Assembly (NCBI GenBank): GCA_947499565.1
Contig: CANMOV010000003.1
Coordinates: 620,001 to 684,000, forward strand
Reading direction: 5' to 3'
Source of the DNA: an uncultured Croceitalea sp.
GTDB lineage: Bacteria; Bacteroidota; Bacteroidia; Flavobacteriales; Flavobacteriaceae
DNA length: 64,000 bases
Shown here piece after piece: positions 35,567 through 44,738 of the stretch. The notes below the pieces were generated by a model. That model ran no database searches, had not been told where the DNA came from, and was given only the letters and a program-made list of their open reading frames with translations. The translations under genes and the position numbers were made by a program. Position 1 is the stretch's first letter. Each line of letters starts with the position of its first letter.

Positions 35567-35986
35567 CTATTGATTAACAGGCACTTCATATTCTAAATAT
35601 ATAGCATTGTCGCTTTCATCCATTCCTGTATAAAATCTAAATAAATAGGGTTCTGTGTAATCTACACGAAAACTAAATGTCGCAGTAATTTCTTCTACAG
35701 CTTGCGTGCAAGGTCTATCCGTAAAAACGGTACCAATCGCAGATATTTCTCTAGTAGTAAGTGCAGATGCAGAGACATCAAAGTTTTCAAAAAACACACA
35801 GCCGCTATTTCTTGATAAAACTACCTCAATTTCATAGACTCCATTATGCTCAAAAGCTTCCGGAAAATCCGCACTGACAACTGGCAGAACTGTAAATTGA
35901 AAATTCTCCTGAGCAGTATCTAGGGAACAACTAGAAATACTTAAGAGTACTGAAATACTGCAAAGTATTAAAATTGCTTTTTTCAT
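35567..35986 (-). CDS. Hypothetical lipoprotein
   Basis: A 139-residue lipoprotein: signal peptide with lipobox SISSC (Cys20), then about 115 residues of predicted beta-strands (FTVLPVVSADFPEAFEHNGV, SGCVFFENFDV) with two further cysteines that could form a disulphide. No family was recognised. TTG 36001 would add five residues, but ATG 35986 starts the signal peptide correctly. It may be co-transcribed with the sigma factor 45 bp downstream. Confidence 0.75.
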   Translation of the reverse strand: MKKAILILCSISVLLSISSCSLDTAQENFQFTVLPVVSADFPEAFEHNGVYEIEVVLSRNSGCVFFENFDVSASALTTREISAIGTVFTDRPCTQAVEEITATFSFRVDYTEPYLFRFYTGMDESDNAIYLEYEVPVNQ

Positions 35987-36059
35987 AGGCTTCAATTTCA
36001 AAATATAAGATGTGATTTGCCTAGAAAGGTTGCGTTCCAGAAGATTTAAGTAACTAAGA

Positions 36060-37067
36060 TTAATCTTTTAAGGTGGTAATTGCCTCTCTTATTTTTCCTT
36101 CAAGTTCTTCTGCTAACTCTGGATTATCTTCTAAGAGTGATTTCACCGCATCACGACCTTGCCCTAATTTGGTGTCACCATAACTAAACCAAGAACCACT
36201 TTTCTTTACGATTTCATAAGCCACTCCTAAATCTAGAATTTCACCTACTTTAGAAATACCCTCACCGTACATAATGTCGAACTCTACAGTCTTAAATGGT
36301 GGAGCCACCTTATTTTTAACCACTTTTACACGGGTTTTATTTCCTAAAACATCGCCATCAGTACTTTTAATTTGAGTAGAACGTCTAATATCTAATCGCA
36401 CAGAAGCGTAGAATTTTAGGGCATTACCACCAGTAGTTGTTTCTGGATTCCCAAACATTACCCCAATCTTTTCGCGCAATTGGTTAATGAATATTACTGT
36501 ACAATGCGTTTTGCTAATTGTTGAAGTAAGTTTCCGTAAAGCTTGTGACATTAATCTTGCATGCAGCCCCATTTTAGAATCCCCCATCTCACCTTCAATT
36601 TCGCTTTTTGGTGTTAGCGCAGCTACAGAATCAATAATTACAATATCAATAGCACCAGACCGGATTAGGTTTTCAGTTATTTCTAAAGCTTGCTCTCCAT
36701 GATCGGGTTGCGAAATAATAAGATTATCAATATCAACTCCTAAATTTTTAGCATAGAAGCGGTCAAATGCATGTTCCGCATCAATAAATGCTGCAATACC
36801 TCCATTTTTTTGAGCTTGGGCAATGGCATGTAAGGTTAGTGTTGTTTTACCTGAAGATTCCGGCCCATAAATTTCAATAACCCTTCCTCTAGGATAACCG
36901 CCAACACCTAAGGCTAAATCTAAACCTAAAGAACCCGAAGATATTACTTCTACATCCTCAATTACACTATCTCCCAGTTTCATTACAGCTCCTTTGCCGT
37001 AAGTTTTATCAAGCTTATCTAAAGTTAGTTTTAACGCTTTTAATTTTGCCTCGTTCTCGTTAGCCAT
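36060..37067 (-). CDS. recA: Recombinase RecA
   Basis: A 335-residue RecA, somewhat shorter than E. coli RecA. The Walker A motif GPESSGKT is at residues 68-75, the Walker B region reads [12 protein letters not shown], and DNA-binding loop 2 is [27 protein letters not shown] in shape. It forms filaments on single-stranded DNA for strand exchange and SOS induction. No clear SOS operator was seen upstream; the leader (37068-37240) is AT-rich. The C-terminal acidic tail is short. Confidence 0.97.
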   Translation of the reverse strand: MANENEAKLKALKLTLDKLDKTYGKGAVMKLGDSVIEDVEVISSGSLGLDLALGVGGYPRGRVIEIYGPESSGKTTLTLHAIAQAQKNGGIAAFIDAEHAFDRFYAKNLGVDIDNLIISQPDHGEQALEITENLIRSGAIDIVIIDSVAALTPKSEIEGEMGDSKMGLHARLMSQALRKLTSTISKTHCTVIFINQLREKIGVMFGNPETTTGGNALKFYASVRLDIRRSTQIKSTDGDVLGNKTRVKVVKNKVAPPFKTVEFDIMYGEGISKVGEILDLGVAYEIVKKSGSWFSYGDTKLGQGRDAVKSLLEDNPELAEELEGKIREAITTLKD

Positions 37068-37222
37068 GTTTCAAAAATTAGACGACTAAAATACCATTTC
37101 TTTTGCATTTAAAAATGCTTACGCAACCTTTTTAAAATGTTAACATCTAACAAATGGCTAATTCAATTATATATCAATAAGTTTCTCTAAACTTTTGAGA
37201 CCACAGTATCGTATTTTTATCT

Positions 37223-37278
37223 ATGAAAAAGAATATTAGTGGTCAAAGGCGCACCCGAAAGTGAGGTGCGCCTTTTTT
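37223..37278 (+). promoter_or_regulatory. Mini-ORF overlapping an intrinsic terminator ahead of trhO
   Basis: AAAGGCGCACC (37245-37255) faces GGTGCGCC (37265-37272) followed by six T, a strong terminator on the plus strand, yet no plus-strand gene lies upstream because recA points away. A 13-codon frame (37223-37264, MKKNISGQRRTRK) ends exactly where the right arm begins. This is the geometry of a leader-peptide attenuator for trhO, or else the end of a small RNA. The function is inferred. Confidence 0.5.
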
Positions 37279-37329
37279 ATTTAATTCTTATTTTTGCATC
37301 ACTTTATAAACTTAAAATATTAGTATAGC

Positions 37330-38361
37330 ATGCAACTGTACAATACATTAAGTGCAAAAGAACGAGAGAAATTAATTGAAGAAGCTGGCAAAGAACGGCT
37401 TACTATCTCTTTCTACAAATATGCACATATCGGTAACACCGAAATTTTCAGAAACCACCTTTTTATTAATTGGGATGAACTAGAAGTATTAGGGCGCATA
37501 TATGTTGCCCATGAAGGCATTAATGCACAACTTTCTGTACCAGCAGAATTTTTTGATGATTTTAAAACGCATTTAGATAGTATTTCTTTTTTAGAAAATG
37601 TAAGGCTTAACATTGCTATTGAGCAGGATAACAAGTCCTTTTTAAAATTGAAGGTAAAAGTGCGTCATAAAATTGTTGCAGACGGACTAAAAGATGACAC
37701 CTTTGATGTTACCAATAAAGGAATTCATGTTAATGCTGAGCAATTTAATGATTTGATTGAAGACCCAAATACGGTTTTAGTCGATATGCGCAATCATTAT
37801 GAAAGTGAAATAGGGCATTTTAAAAATGCGGTAACACCAGATGTAGATACTTTTCGGGATTCTCTGGATATTATTGAGAAAGATTTGGAAGACCATAAAG
37901 AGGACAAAAAATTGGTCATGTATTGTACAGGTGGAATTCGATGTGAAAAGGCTAGTGCGTATTACAAACACAAAGGATTTAAAAATGTTTTTCAGTTAGA
38001 AGGGGGTATTATAGAATACACTCGTCAGGTGAATGATAAAAATTTAGAGAATAAGTTTCTAGGGAAGAATTTTGTTTTTGATCATAGAAGGGGAGAACGC
38101 ATATCTGATGATGTTATCGCGAGTTGCCACCAATGCGGAAATCCATGTGATGAGCATGTGAATTGCGCAAACGAGGCTTGTCATTTATTATTTATACAAT
38201 GTGAAGAATGTGCTTCTAAAATGAACCACTGTTGTTCAGATAATTGTAAAGAAATACATGAGTTACCATACGAAGAGCAGAAAAAGCTGAGAAAAGGAAA
38301 ACATGCCAGTAATAAAATCTTTAAAAAAGGCCGTTCAGAGGTCTTGAAGTTTAAAAAGTAG
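37330..38361 (+). CDS. trhO: Oxygen-dependent tRNA uridine(34) hydroxylase TrhO
   Basis: A 343-residue protein of the former YceA family: an N-terminal acylphosphatase-like domain (about 20-110), a central rhodanese domain with catalytic Cys199 in YCTGGIRCEKA, and a C-terminal cysteine-rich zinc region (CHQCGNPCDEHVNC and CEECASKMNHCCSDNC). TrhO installs 5-hydroxyuridine at the wobble position of tRNA using oxygen. It is preceded by the attenuator-like element at 37223-37278. Confidence 0.93.
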   Translation: MQLYNTLSAKEREKLIEEAGKERLTISFYKYAHIGNTEIFRNHLFINWDELEVLGRIYVAHEGINAQLSVPAEFFDDFKTHLDSISFLENVRLNIAIEQDNKSFLKLKVKVRHKIVADGLKDDTFDVTNKGIHVNAEQFNDLIEDPNTVLVDMRNHYESEIGHFKNAVTPDVDTFRDSLDIIEKDLEDHKEDKKLVMYCTGGIRCEKASAYYKHKGFKNVFQLEGGIIEYTRQVNDKNLENKFLGKNFVFDHRRGERISDDVIASCHQCGNPCDEHVNCANEACHLLFIQCEECASKMNHCCSDNCKEIHELPYEEQKKLRKGKHASNKIFKKGRSEVLKFKK

Positions 38362-38463
38362 CATTTAGAGACAACTTAAATTATGCTATCTTTACTTTTA
38401 AGTTAAATATGAACCCTTTTTAAGGAATTTGCGCAACATTTTCCTTAAGTCAAGATATAAAAT

Positions 38464-39630
38464 ATGGGATGTAGCAGTTGTTCAACTGGTAAAGATGGAC
38501 AACCGCGTGGATGCAAGAACAATGGCACTTGTGGCACTGATGGTTGTAACAAGCTTACAGTTTTCGATTGGCTTTCTAATATGTCGCTTCCAAATGGGCA
38601 AAAACCTTTTGATTGCGTAGAAGTCCGTTTTAAAAATAGTAGAAAAGAATTTTTTAGAAATCCAGATGGAATTCCGTTAGCCATTGGTGATGTTGTAGCA
38701 ACACAAGCAAAGTCTGGTCATGACGTTGGGATTATCACCTTAACAGGAGAACTTGTAAAAGTTCAAATGAAACGAAAAAAGGTAGATGCTACCGACCAAG
38801 AACTTCCAAAAATATACCGAAAAGCTTCTCAAAGAGATATTGATATTTGGCAAAAATGCCGAGATAAAGAACCCGAAATTCAGAAACGCTCTAGAGAAAT
38901 TGCCATTTCTCTTAATTTAGAGATGAAGCTTAGTGACGTAGAATTTCAAGGGGATGGTTCTAAAGCAACATTTTACTATACTGCGGAAGATCGCGTAGAT
39001 TTTCGCCAGTTGATAAAAGATATGGCTAAGGCCTTTTCAATTCGGATTGAAATGCGCCAGATAGGATATAGACAAGAAGCACAACGGTTAGGTGGTATTG
39101 GTTCTTGCGGTCGTGAATTGTGCTGTTCTACATGGCTGCATGATTTTAGATCAGTAAGCACATCTTCTGCTAGATACCAGCAACTTGCGTTAAATCCTCA
39201 AAAATTAGCTGGGCAATGCGGAAAACTCAAATGTTGTTTAAACTATGAGTTGGATATGTACTTAGATGCCCTAAACGGTTTTCCTGGACAAGATACAAAA
39301 TTACATACCGAGAAGGGAGTTGCTTTTTGTCAGAAATCAGATATTTTTAAGGAAACACTATGGTTTTCCTATAAGAATGACCCTTCTAACTGGCACGCCT
39401 TAAGTAAAGAAAGGGTTCAAGAAATTATAGAAAAGAATAAGAAAAAAGAATCCGTAGCTAGTTTAGAGCAGTATGTGGTAGAAACTATTACGGAAGAAAA
39501 AATGGTGTTCGAAAATGTGGTTGGACAGGATAGTCTTAACCGGTTTGATAGACTAAAGCATAAAAAGAAAAAAAGAAATAATAACAAAAAACGTAGACGA
39601 AACAAGCAAAATGCATCAAAGAATAATTAA
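38464..39630 (+). CDS. ricT: PSP1 domain protein RicT
   Basis: A 388-residue PSP1/RicT-type protein. Its N-terminus is cysteine-rich (MGCSSCSTGKDG, then CKNNGTCGTDGC) and likely carries iron-sulphur ligands; the PSP1 core includes RIEMRQIGYRQEAQRLGGIG and CGRELCCSTW and the later CGKLKCCLNYE. The C-terminus is highly basic (KKKKRNNNKKRRRNKQ). In Firmicutes the Ric complex affects RNA processing; in Bacteroidota this gene often precedes gldH. The 20-bp overlap with gldH supports co-translation. Confidence 0.88.
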   Translation: MGCSSCSTGKDGQPRGCKNNGTCGTDGCNKLTVFDWLSNMSLPNGQKPFDCVEVRFKNSRKEFFRNPDGIPLAIGDVVATQAKSGHDVGIITLTGELVKVQMKRKKVDATDQELPKIYRKASQRDIDIWQKCRDKEPEIQKRSREIAISLNLEMKLSDVEFQGDGSKATFYYTAEDRVDFRQLIKDMAKAFSIRIEMRQIGYRQEAQRLGGIGSCGRELCCSTWLHDFRSVSTSSARYQQLALNPQKLAGQCGKLKCCLNYELDMYLDALNGFPGQDTKLHTEKGVAFCQKSDIFKETLWFSYKNDPSNWHALSKERVQEIIEKNKKKESVASLEQYVVETITEEKMVFENVVGQDSLNRFDRLKHKKKKRNNNKKRRRNKQNASKNN

Positions 39631-40108
39631 AATCTTCGTTTTTTTTAATGTACTTGTTTTGCTTAATTCTTGCGAAACAAACACGGTGTATTCAGATTAC
39701 CAACAATTGGATAATGGCATATGGCAAGCAGATGACACCATTCATTTTAACTTTTCGGAAGTAGAGACATTAGAAAAGTATCATATGTATTTAAATGTTA
39801 GAAACGACAATGATTTTGCATACAGTAATCTGTTTTTGATTACTGAGTTGAATTATCCTAACGGAGAAATTGTTTCTGATACTTTGGAATATGAAATGGC
39901 ATTACCAGATGGCACTTGGTTGGGTAAAGGTTTTGGTAGTATTAAAGAAAGCAAACTTTGGTATCGAGAAAACATCGTTTTCCCAGATTCTGGCGTATAT
40001 AAATTAAAGATTTTGCATGCAATGCGGCAAAACGGAAATGTTGAAGGTATCTCAAACCTAAAAGGAATTACAGATATTGGAGTAGAAATTACTAAAAGCA
40101 CAAAATAG
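39611..40108 (+). CDS. gldH: Gliding motility lipoprotein GldH
   Basis: A 165-residue lipoprotein with lipobox VLLNSC (Cys21), then ETNTVYSDYQQLDNGIWQ, the family's characteristic start. GldH is essential for gliding in Flavobacterium and supports the type IX machinery, although it is also found in non-gliding species. It overlaps ricT by 20 bp and lies 2 bp before the PBP1A gene, a gene order typical of the family. Confidence 0.9.
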   Translation: MHQRIIKIFVFFNVLVLLNSCETNTVYSDYQQLDNGIWQADDTIHFNFSEVETLEKYHMYLNVRNDNDFAYSNLFLITELNYPNGEIVSDTLEYEMALPDGTWLGKGFGSIKESKLWYRENIVFPDSGVYKLKILHAMRQNGNVEGISNLKGITDIGVEITKSTK

Positions 40109-40110
40109 CC

Positions 40111-42438
40111 ATGGCAAAAGCTACAAAAAAGAAAAGCACAGGTTTCTTTAAATTCATTAAATGGTTCTGGATTTTATTTGGCTCGGGGATTGCGCTAGTT
40201 GCCCTGGTTTTTTTATTGGCTTCTTGGGAGGCTTTTGGCGAAATGCCAACTTTTGAGACTTTAGAAAACCCGCAAACCAACCTAGCAACAGAGTTTATTT
40301 CATCCGATGGAGAAACTTTGGGAAAATTATATTTAGACGATAATAGAACCCCAGTTTCTTTTGATCAACTTCCTAAAAATTTAGTAGATGCCTTGGTAGC
40401 AACTGAGGATGCTAGATATTATGATCATGCTGGGATAGATGCAAGGGGAACAATAAGGGCGTTTGCGTATTTGGGTAAAAAGGGTGGAGCAAGTACTATT
40501 TCTCAACAATTAGCACGTCAACTTTTCGTAGGAATAAGAGCTAAAGATTGGACAAAGTATACCCAGAAAATAAAAGAATGGGTAATAGCTACACGCTTAG
40601 AGCGTAATTATACCAAAGAAGAAATCATCGCTATGTATCTCAATATTTATGATTTTGGGTACGCTGCAGATGGTATACGTTCTGCTGCAAGAATCTATTT
40701 TGGAAAAGAGCCGAATGAGTTGAAAATTGAAGAATCTGCCATGCTTATAGGGATGCTCAAGAACTCTTCTTTATTCAACCCCCTTAGAAGAGAAGAAATG
40801 GTATTTAACCGAAGAAATACGGTTTTAGGGCAAATGGCTAAATATGGATATATATCTGATAAAGAAAAGGATTCTTTACAAAGATTAGAGATGAACCTAA
40901 ATTTTAGTCCGGAGTCCCATAAGGAAGGGTTAGCAACTTACCTAAGAATGTATCTTCAACGCAGTTGGCTTAAAAAATGGATTAAAGAAAACAAAAAACC
41001 AAATGGAGAAGATTATAACATGTATCTGGATGGTTTAAAAATTTATACTACCATCGATTCTAGGATGCAAAAGAATGCAGAGGATGCTGTTGTAGCTCAT
41101 ATGAAAAAGTTACAAGCTGAATTTTTTGTTCAGAATACGAAAGAACGAAACCCTACAACACCATTTCTAGATTTAGAAAAGTTTGAGATAGACAATATTA
41201 TGGAAAGGGCTATAAAAACGTCATCTCGTTGGAAAGCATTAAAAGCCCAAGGCAAGTCAGAAAATGAGATAAGAGCATCTTTTAAGGAAAAAGTAAATAT
41301 GACTGTTTTTGACTGGAATAGTGATTCTTATGAAAAAGATACGGTGATGACGCCAATGGACTCTATTCGTTATTATAAGACATTCCTGCGAACAGCGATG
41401 ATGTCTATGGAACCACAAACAGGTCATGTAAAAGCATGGGTAGGAGGAACAGATTATAAGCATTTTCAGTATGATAATGTAATTCAAGGAGCAAGGCAAG
41501 CAGGGTCTACTTTTAAACCTTTTGTATATGCAGCAGCTATTGATCAGTTGCGCTACTCACCCTGTGATTCGTTGCCAGACACACAATATTGTATTGAGGC
41601 GGGAAAACATGGAAACATGGAGTCATGGTGTCCTAAAAACTCGGACGGAAAGTACTCAGGTGAAAATAAAACGCTTAAGCAAGCATTGGCAAATTCCGTA
41701 AATACAGTTACTGCAAGATTAATAGATCAAGTAGGACCAGGATCAGTTGCTAGAATTGCAAAAAGTATGGGTATTACTAGAGACATTTTAGAAGTTCCTG
41801 CTATCGCTTTAGGCGTTCCAGAAATGAACGTATTTGAAATGGTTGGAGCTTATGGCACATTTGCTAACCAAGGTGTTTATGTTAAGCCCGTTGTAGTTAC
41901 TAGAATAGAAGACAAATACGGTACCGTTTTATATGAATATGTTCCGGAAACTAAAGATGTCTTAAGTAAAGATGTCGCTTATGCCATGGTAAATCTTATG
42001 GAAGGAGTCACACAATATGGTTCTGGCGGTAGATTACGACATACCTTTAATAAAGAAAACACAGTTTATAAAGAGGTGGTTACAGGGTATCCCTATGAAC
42101 TAAATAACCCCATTGCCGGGAAGACAGGGACTACACAAAACCAAAGTGATGGATGGTTTATGGGGATGGTGCCTAACTTAGTGACGGGTGTTTGGGTAGG
42201 CGGTGAAGAAAGAGCCACTCATTTTAGTCGACTTGCATACGGGCAAGGAGCTTCTATGGCATTACCTATTTGGGGGCTTTATATGAAGGCTAATTATGCC
42301 AATGAAGAAATAGGTGTTTCAAAAGAAGCTTTTGAAGAACCAGCGGATTTATCTATTAATGTAGATTGTACTAAAATCATCAAGGAGATGAAAGATGATT
42401 TAGATACTGAGGATGATTTGGACGATTTAGATTTTTAA
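40111..42438 (+). CDS. Penicillin-binding protein 1A (bifunctional class A)
   Basis: A 775-residue class A penicillin-binding protein: one N-terminal membrane helix (about 15-37), a GT51 glycosyltransferase domain ([12 protein letters not shown] and [15 protein letters not shown]), then the transpeptidase domain with Ser466-Thr-Phe-Lys469, SVN at 529-531 and KTGTT from 671. It polymerises and crosslinks peptidoglycan in the periplasm. The C-terminus is acidic ([13 protein letters not shown]). It follows gldH directly. Confidence 0.95.
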   Translation: MAKATKKKSTGFFKFIKWFWILFGSGIALVALVFLLASWEAFGEMPTFETLENPQTNLATEFISSDGETLGKLYLDDNRTPVSFDQLPKNLVDALVATEDARYYDHAGIDARGTIRAFAYLGKKGGASTISQQLARQLFVGIRAKDWTKYTQKIKEWVIATRLERNYTKEEIIAMYLNIYDFGYAADGIRSAARIYFGKEPNELKIEESAMLIGMLKNSSLFNPLRREEMVFNRRNTVLGQMAKYGYISDKEKDSLQRLEMNLNFSPESHKEGLATYLRMYLQRSWLKKWIKENKKPNGEDYNMYLDGLKIYTTIDSRMQKNAEDAVVAHMKKLQAEFFVQNTKERNPTTPFLDLEKFEIDNIMERAIKTSSRWKALKAQGKSENEIRASFKEKVNMTVFDWNSDSYEKDTVMTPMDSIRYYKTFLRTAMMSMEPQTGHVKAWVGGTDYKHFQYDNVIQGARQAGSTFKPFVYAAAIDQLRYSPCDSLPDTQYCIEAGKHGNMESWCPKNSDGKYSGENKTLKQALANSVNTVTARLIDQVGPGSVARIAKSMGITRDILEVPAIALGVPEMNVFEMVGAYGTFANQGVYVKPVVVTRIEDKYGTVLYEYVPETKDVLSKDVAYAMVNLMEGVTQYGSGGRLRHTFNKENTVYKEVVTGYPYELNNPIAGKTGTTQNQSDGWFMGMVPNLVTGVWVGGEERATHFSRLAYGQGASMALPIWGLYMKANYANEEIGVSKEAFEEPADLSINVDCTKIIKEMKDDLDTEDDLDDLDF

Positions 42439-42449
42439 TACCAAAAGGA

Positions 42450-43160
42450 ATGATTAAAAAAGTAGTTTCTAGTGTTTCGGAAGCATTACATGGGGTAGAA
42501 GATGGAATGACTTTTATGCTTGGCGGATTTGGACTTTGTGGAATTCCAGAAAACGCAATTACGGAATTAGTACAGCTAGGGATTAAAGATATCACCTGTA
42601 TCTCTAACAATGCCGGAGTCGATGATTTTGGTTTAGGGTTGTTACTTCAAAAACATCAAATAAAGAAAATGATTTCTTCTTATGTTGGAGAGAATGATGA
42701 GTTTGAAAGACAAATGTTAAGCGGTGAACTTGAAGTTGAACTAACACCACAAGGGACGCTTGCAGAAAAATGCCGTGCGGCTCAGGCAGGTTTTCCTGCT
42801 TTTTACACCCCAGCTGGTTATGGAACCGAGGTGGCAGAAGGAAAAGAGACTAGGGAATTCGACGGTAAAATGTATGTGCTAGAACCTGCATTTAAAGCCG
42901 ATTTCTCTTTTGTAAAAGCTTGGAAAGGAGATGAAGCAGGTAATTTAATTTTTAAAGGAACCGCAAGAAATTTTAATCCATGTATGTGTGGAGCGGCAAC
43001 TATTACAGTTGCTGAGGTTGAAGAGCTAGTTCCAGCAGGCAGTTTAGACCCTAATGAAATACATATCCCGGGGATTTTTGTACAAAGAATTTTTCAAGGA
43101 GAACAGTATGAAAAAAGAATTGAACAGCGAACTGTAAGACAAAAGACTGATGCTCGATAA
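42450..43160 (+). CDS. scoA: 3-oxoacid CoA-transferase subunit A
   Basis: A 236-residue subunit A of a class I CoA transferase. The N-terminal coenzyme-binding loop is [12 protein letters not shown], followed by [14 protein letters not shown], and the segment [17 protein letters not shown] is typical of SCOT-type enzymes. With subunit B it moves CoA between succinyl-CoA and 3-oxoacids for ketone-body or acetoacetate use. The 11-bp overlap with scoB ensures equal synthesis. Confidence 0.92.
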   Translation: MIKKVVSSVSEALHGVEDGMTFMLGGFGLCGIPENAITELVQLGIKDITCISNNAGVDDFGLGLLLQKHQIKKMISSYVGENDEFERQMLSGELEVELTPQGTLAEKCRAAQAGFPAFYTPAGYGTEVAEGKETREFDGKMYVLEPAFKADFSFVKAWKGDEAGNLIFKGTARNFNPCMCGAATITVAEVEELVPAGSLDPNEIHIPGIFVQRIFQGEQYEKRIEQRTVRQKTDAR

Positions 43161-43803
43161 AAACGGAATAGCAAAGCGAATAGCAGAAGAAGTTCAAGAC
43201 GGGTATTATGTTAACCTTGGCATAGGTATTCCAACTCTGGTTGCCAATTTTGTTCGAGACGATATTAGTGTAGAATTTCAGAGCGAGAATGGCGTGCTTG
43301 GTATGGGACCTTTCCCTTTTGAAGGGGAGGAAGATGCAGATATCATTAACGCTGGAAAACAAACTATTACCACGCTTCCTGGAGCTTCTTTTTTTGATTC
43401 TGCTACTAGTTTTTCTATGATTAGAGGAAAGCACGTAGACCTTACTATTTTAGGCGCAATGGAAGTAGCTGAGAATGGTGATATTGCTAACTGGAAAATT
43501 CCAGGAAAAATGGTAAAAGGTATGGGCGGCGCAATGGATTTGGTTGCTTCAGCAGAGAATATTATTGTTGCTATGATGCATACCAATAGAGCCGGCGCTT
43601 CTAAATTATTAAAGAAATGTAGTCTCCCATTAACAGGTGTTGGCTGTGTAAAAAAGATAGTAACTAACTTAGCTGTTTTAGAAGTAACAGAAGCTGGCTT
43701 CAAGTTGTTGGAAAGAGCCCCTGGGGTTTCTGTAGAAGATATTAAAAATGCTACAGAAGGTAAGTTGATAATTGAAGGAGAGATTCCGGAAATGGGCATT
43801 TAG
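43150..43803 (+). CDS. scoB: 3-oxoacid CoA-transferase subunit B
   Basis: A 217-residue subunit B. The catalytic glutamate is in [12 protein letters not shown], and [13 protein letters not shown] forms the oxyanion and coenzyme-binding loop; [19 protein letters not shown] is a later family block. It acts with the adjacent subunit A. The gene overlaps scoA by 11 bp, and no further pathway genes follow. Confidence 0.93.
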   Translation: MLDKNGIAKRIAEEVQDGYYVNLGIGIPTLVANFVRDDISVEFQSENGVLGMGPFPFEGEEDADIINAGKQTITTLPGASFFDSATSFSMIRGKHVDLTILGAMEVAENGDIANWKIPGKMVKGMGGAMDLVASAENIIVAMMHTNRAGASKLLKKCSLPLTGVGCVKKIVTNLAVLEVTEAGFKLLERAPGVSVEDIKNATEGKLIIEGEIPEMGI

Positions 43804-43900
43804 AAAAACGTTTTCATCGACGAAATGAAACCACTTGTTCTATTTACAACATCCTAGTTAGAATTCACAACATAAATTTTAACTTTTAATAGTGTCCACT

Positions 43901-43908
43901 TAATTTTG
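43901..43908 (+). promoter_or_regulatory. Candidate -7 promoter element of the short transcription unit
   Basis: TAATTTTG fits TAnnTTTG. A T-rich patch (43877-43880) is at the distance expected for -33 but lacks the G. Transcription would begin near 43915. Confidence 0.4.
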
Positions 43909-43954
43909 ATTTTAGAAATATTTTACCCAAATTCAACAACTTAAAATTAACCCC

Positions 43955-44062
43955 ATGACATCAGAATTTAACCATATGCCTGTGGAAGAAGAAATCAAGG
44001 TATATCGTAATGATTTTTATGCTGGCTTCGCTCTTTTAGTAAGAAAGCTTTTTATGTTATAA
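43955..44062 (+). CDS. Possible 35-residue small protein
   Basis: ATG 43955 to TAA 44062 encodes 35 residues, starting MTSEFNHMPVEEEIKVYRND and ending FALLVRKLFML: an acidic N-terminal half and a hydrophobic, basic C-terminal helix, as in small membrane-associated peptides. It is framed by a promoter-like element 47 bp upstream and a terminator 20 bp downstream, which favours expression. It could equally be a non-coding RNA. No family was recognised. Confidence 0.4.
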   Translation: MTSEFNHMPVEEEIKVYRNDFYAGFALLVRKLFML

Positions 44063-44081
44063 AACTCATTTCAATTGTTTT

Positions 44082-44111
44082 AAAAAAGGTCTGGTATTCC
44101 AGGCCTTTTTT
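44082..44111 (+). terminator. Intrinsic terminator after the small frame
   Basis: AAAGGTCTGG (44085-44094) pairs with CCAGGCCTTT (44099-44108), with one wobble pair; six T lie at 44106-44111. Confidence 0.88.
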
Positions 44112-44159
44112 AATGGACTAAATTTAAAATAACAGCCCGTTTAAAAGGATTAAAAATAG

Positions 44160-44191
44160 AAAAGGGCAGCATCATTGATGCCGCCCTTTTT
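44160..44191 (+). terminator. Second strong terminator-like hairpin
   Basis: AAAAGGGC, one mismatch, then GCATC pairs with GATGC and GCCCTTTT (44160-44190), followed by T. It stands alone between the small unit and the acetyltransferase gene and may insulate that gene from read-through. Confidence 0.85.
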
Positions 44192-44221
44192 CATTATCCC
44201 TATTTACATTACATTAGATTC

Positions 44222-44737
44222 ATGAAACTGAATTTTCAAAAATGCTGCGAGAAAGATGTAAAGGTACTTTCAAAAATTTCTCGAGAAACTTTCATCGATG
44301 CTTTTGAAAAACAGAACAATCCAACTGATTTTAAGAATTACATTAGTAAAGCATTTTCATTTGAGACCATGTATAAAGAGCTATGTAATACAGCCTCTCA
44401 TTTTTTCTTTATTTATAAAGAAAAAGAACTTATTGGATATTTTAAATTGAATGAGTTTGATGCGCAAACCGAATTAAAAGAGAAGAAAGGAATAGAATTG
44501 GAGCGCATTTATATTATAAGGGAACATCAGGGGAAAAGCCTTGGTAGAGAAGCCCTTTTAAAGGTTCTGGAAATGGCGATTAAAAAAGATAAGGAATATA
44601 TTTGGCTCGGAGTATGGGAACGCAATTTAGATGCTATTCGGTTTTACCAAAGACATGGCTTTGTTAAATTTGATACACATCCATACTATATTGGTAGCGA
44701 TAAGCAAACAGATTGGTTAATGAGAAAAGAATTATAA
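44222..44737 (+). CDS. GNAT family N-acetyltransferase
   Basis: A 171-residue GNAT acetyltransferase. The acetyl-CoA-binding loop is REHQGKSLGREAL (the QxxGxG/A pattern) after the strand IELERIYII; WLGVWERNLDAIRFYQRHGF is motif B, where many family members bind substrate. It transfers acetyl from acetyl-CoA to an amine that cannot be identified. The serine hydrolase gene follows after 1 bp, so the two are one unit. Confidence 0.9.
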   Translation: MKLNFQKCCEKDVKVLSKISRETFIDAFEKQNNPTDFKNYISKAFSFETMYKELCNTASHFFFIYKEKELIGYFKLNEFDAQTELKEKKGIELERIYIIREHQGKSLGREALLKVLEMAIKKDKEYIWLGVWERNLDAIRFYQRHGFVKFDTHPYYIGSDKQTDWLMRKEL

Positions 44738-44738
44738 T

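Larger units (their letters stand above)
43804..44221. other. Intergenic region with a short transcription-unit candidate and two terminators
   Basis: A 418-bp gap. It contains a TAnnTTTG promoter element (43901), a 35-codon frame (43955-44062) and an intrinsic terminator (44082-44111), then a second strong hairpin (44160-44191) 30 bp before the acetyltransferase gene. Each part is listed separately. No other coding frame is convincing. Confidence 0.6.
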
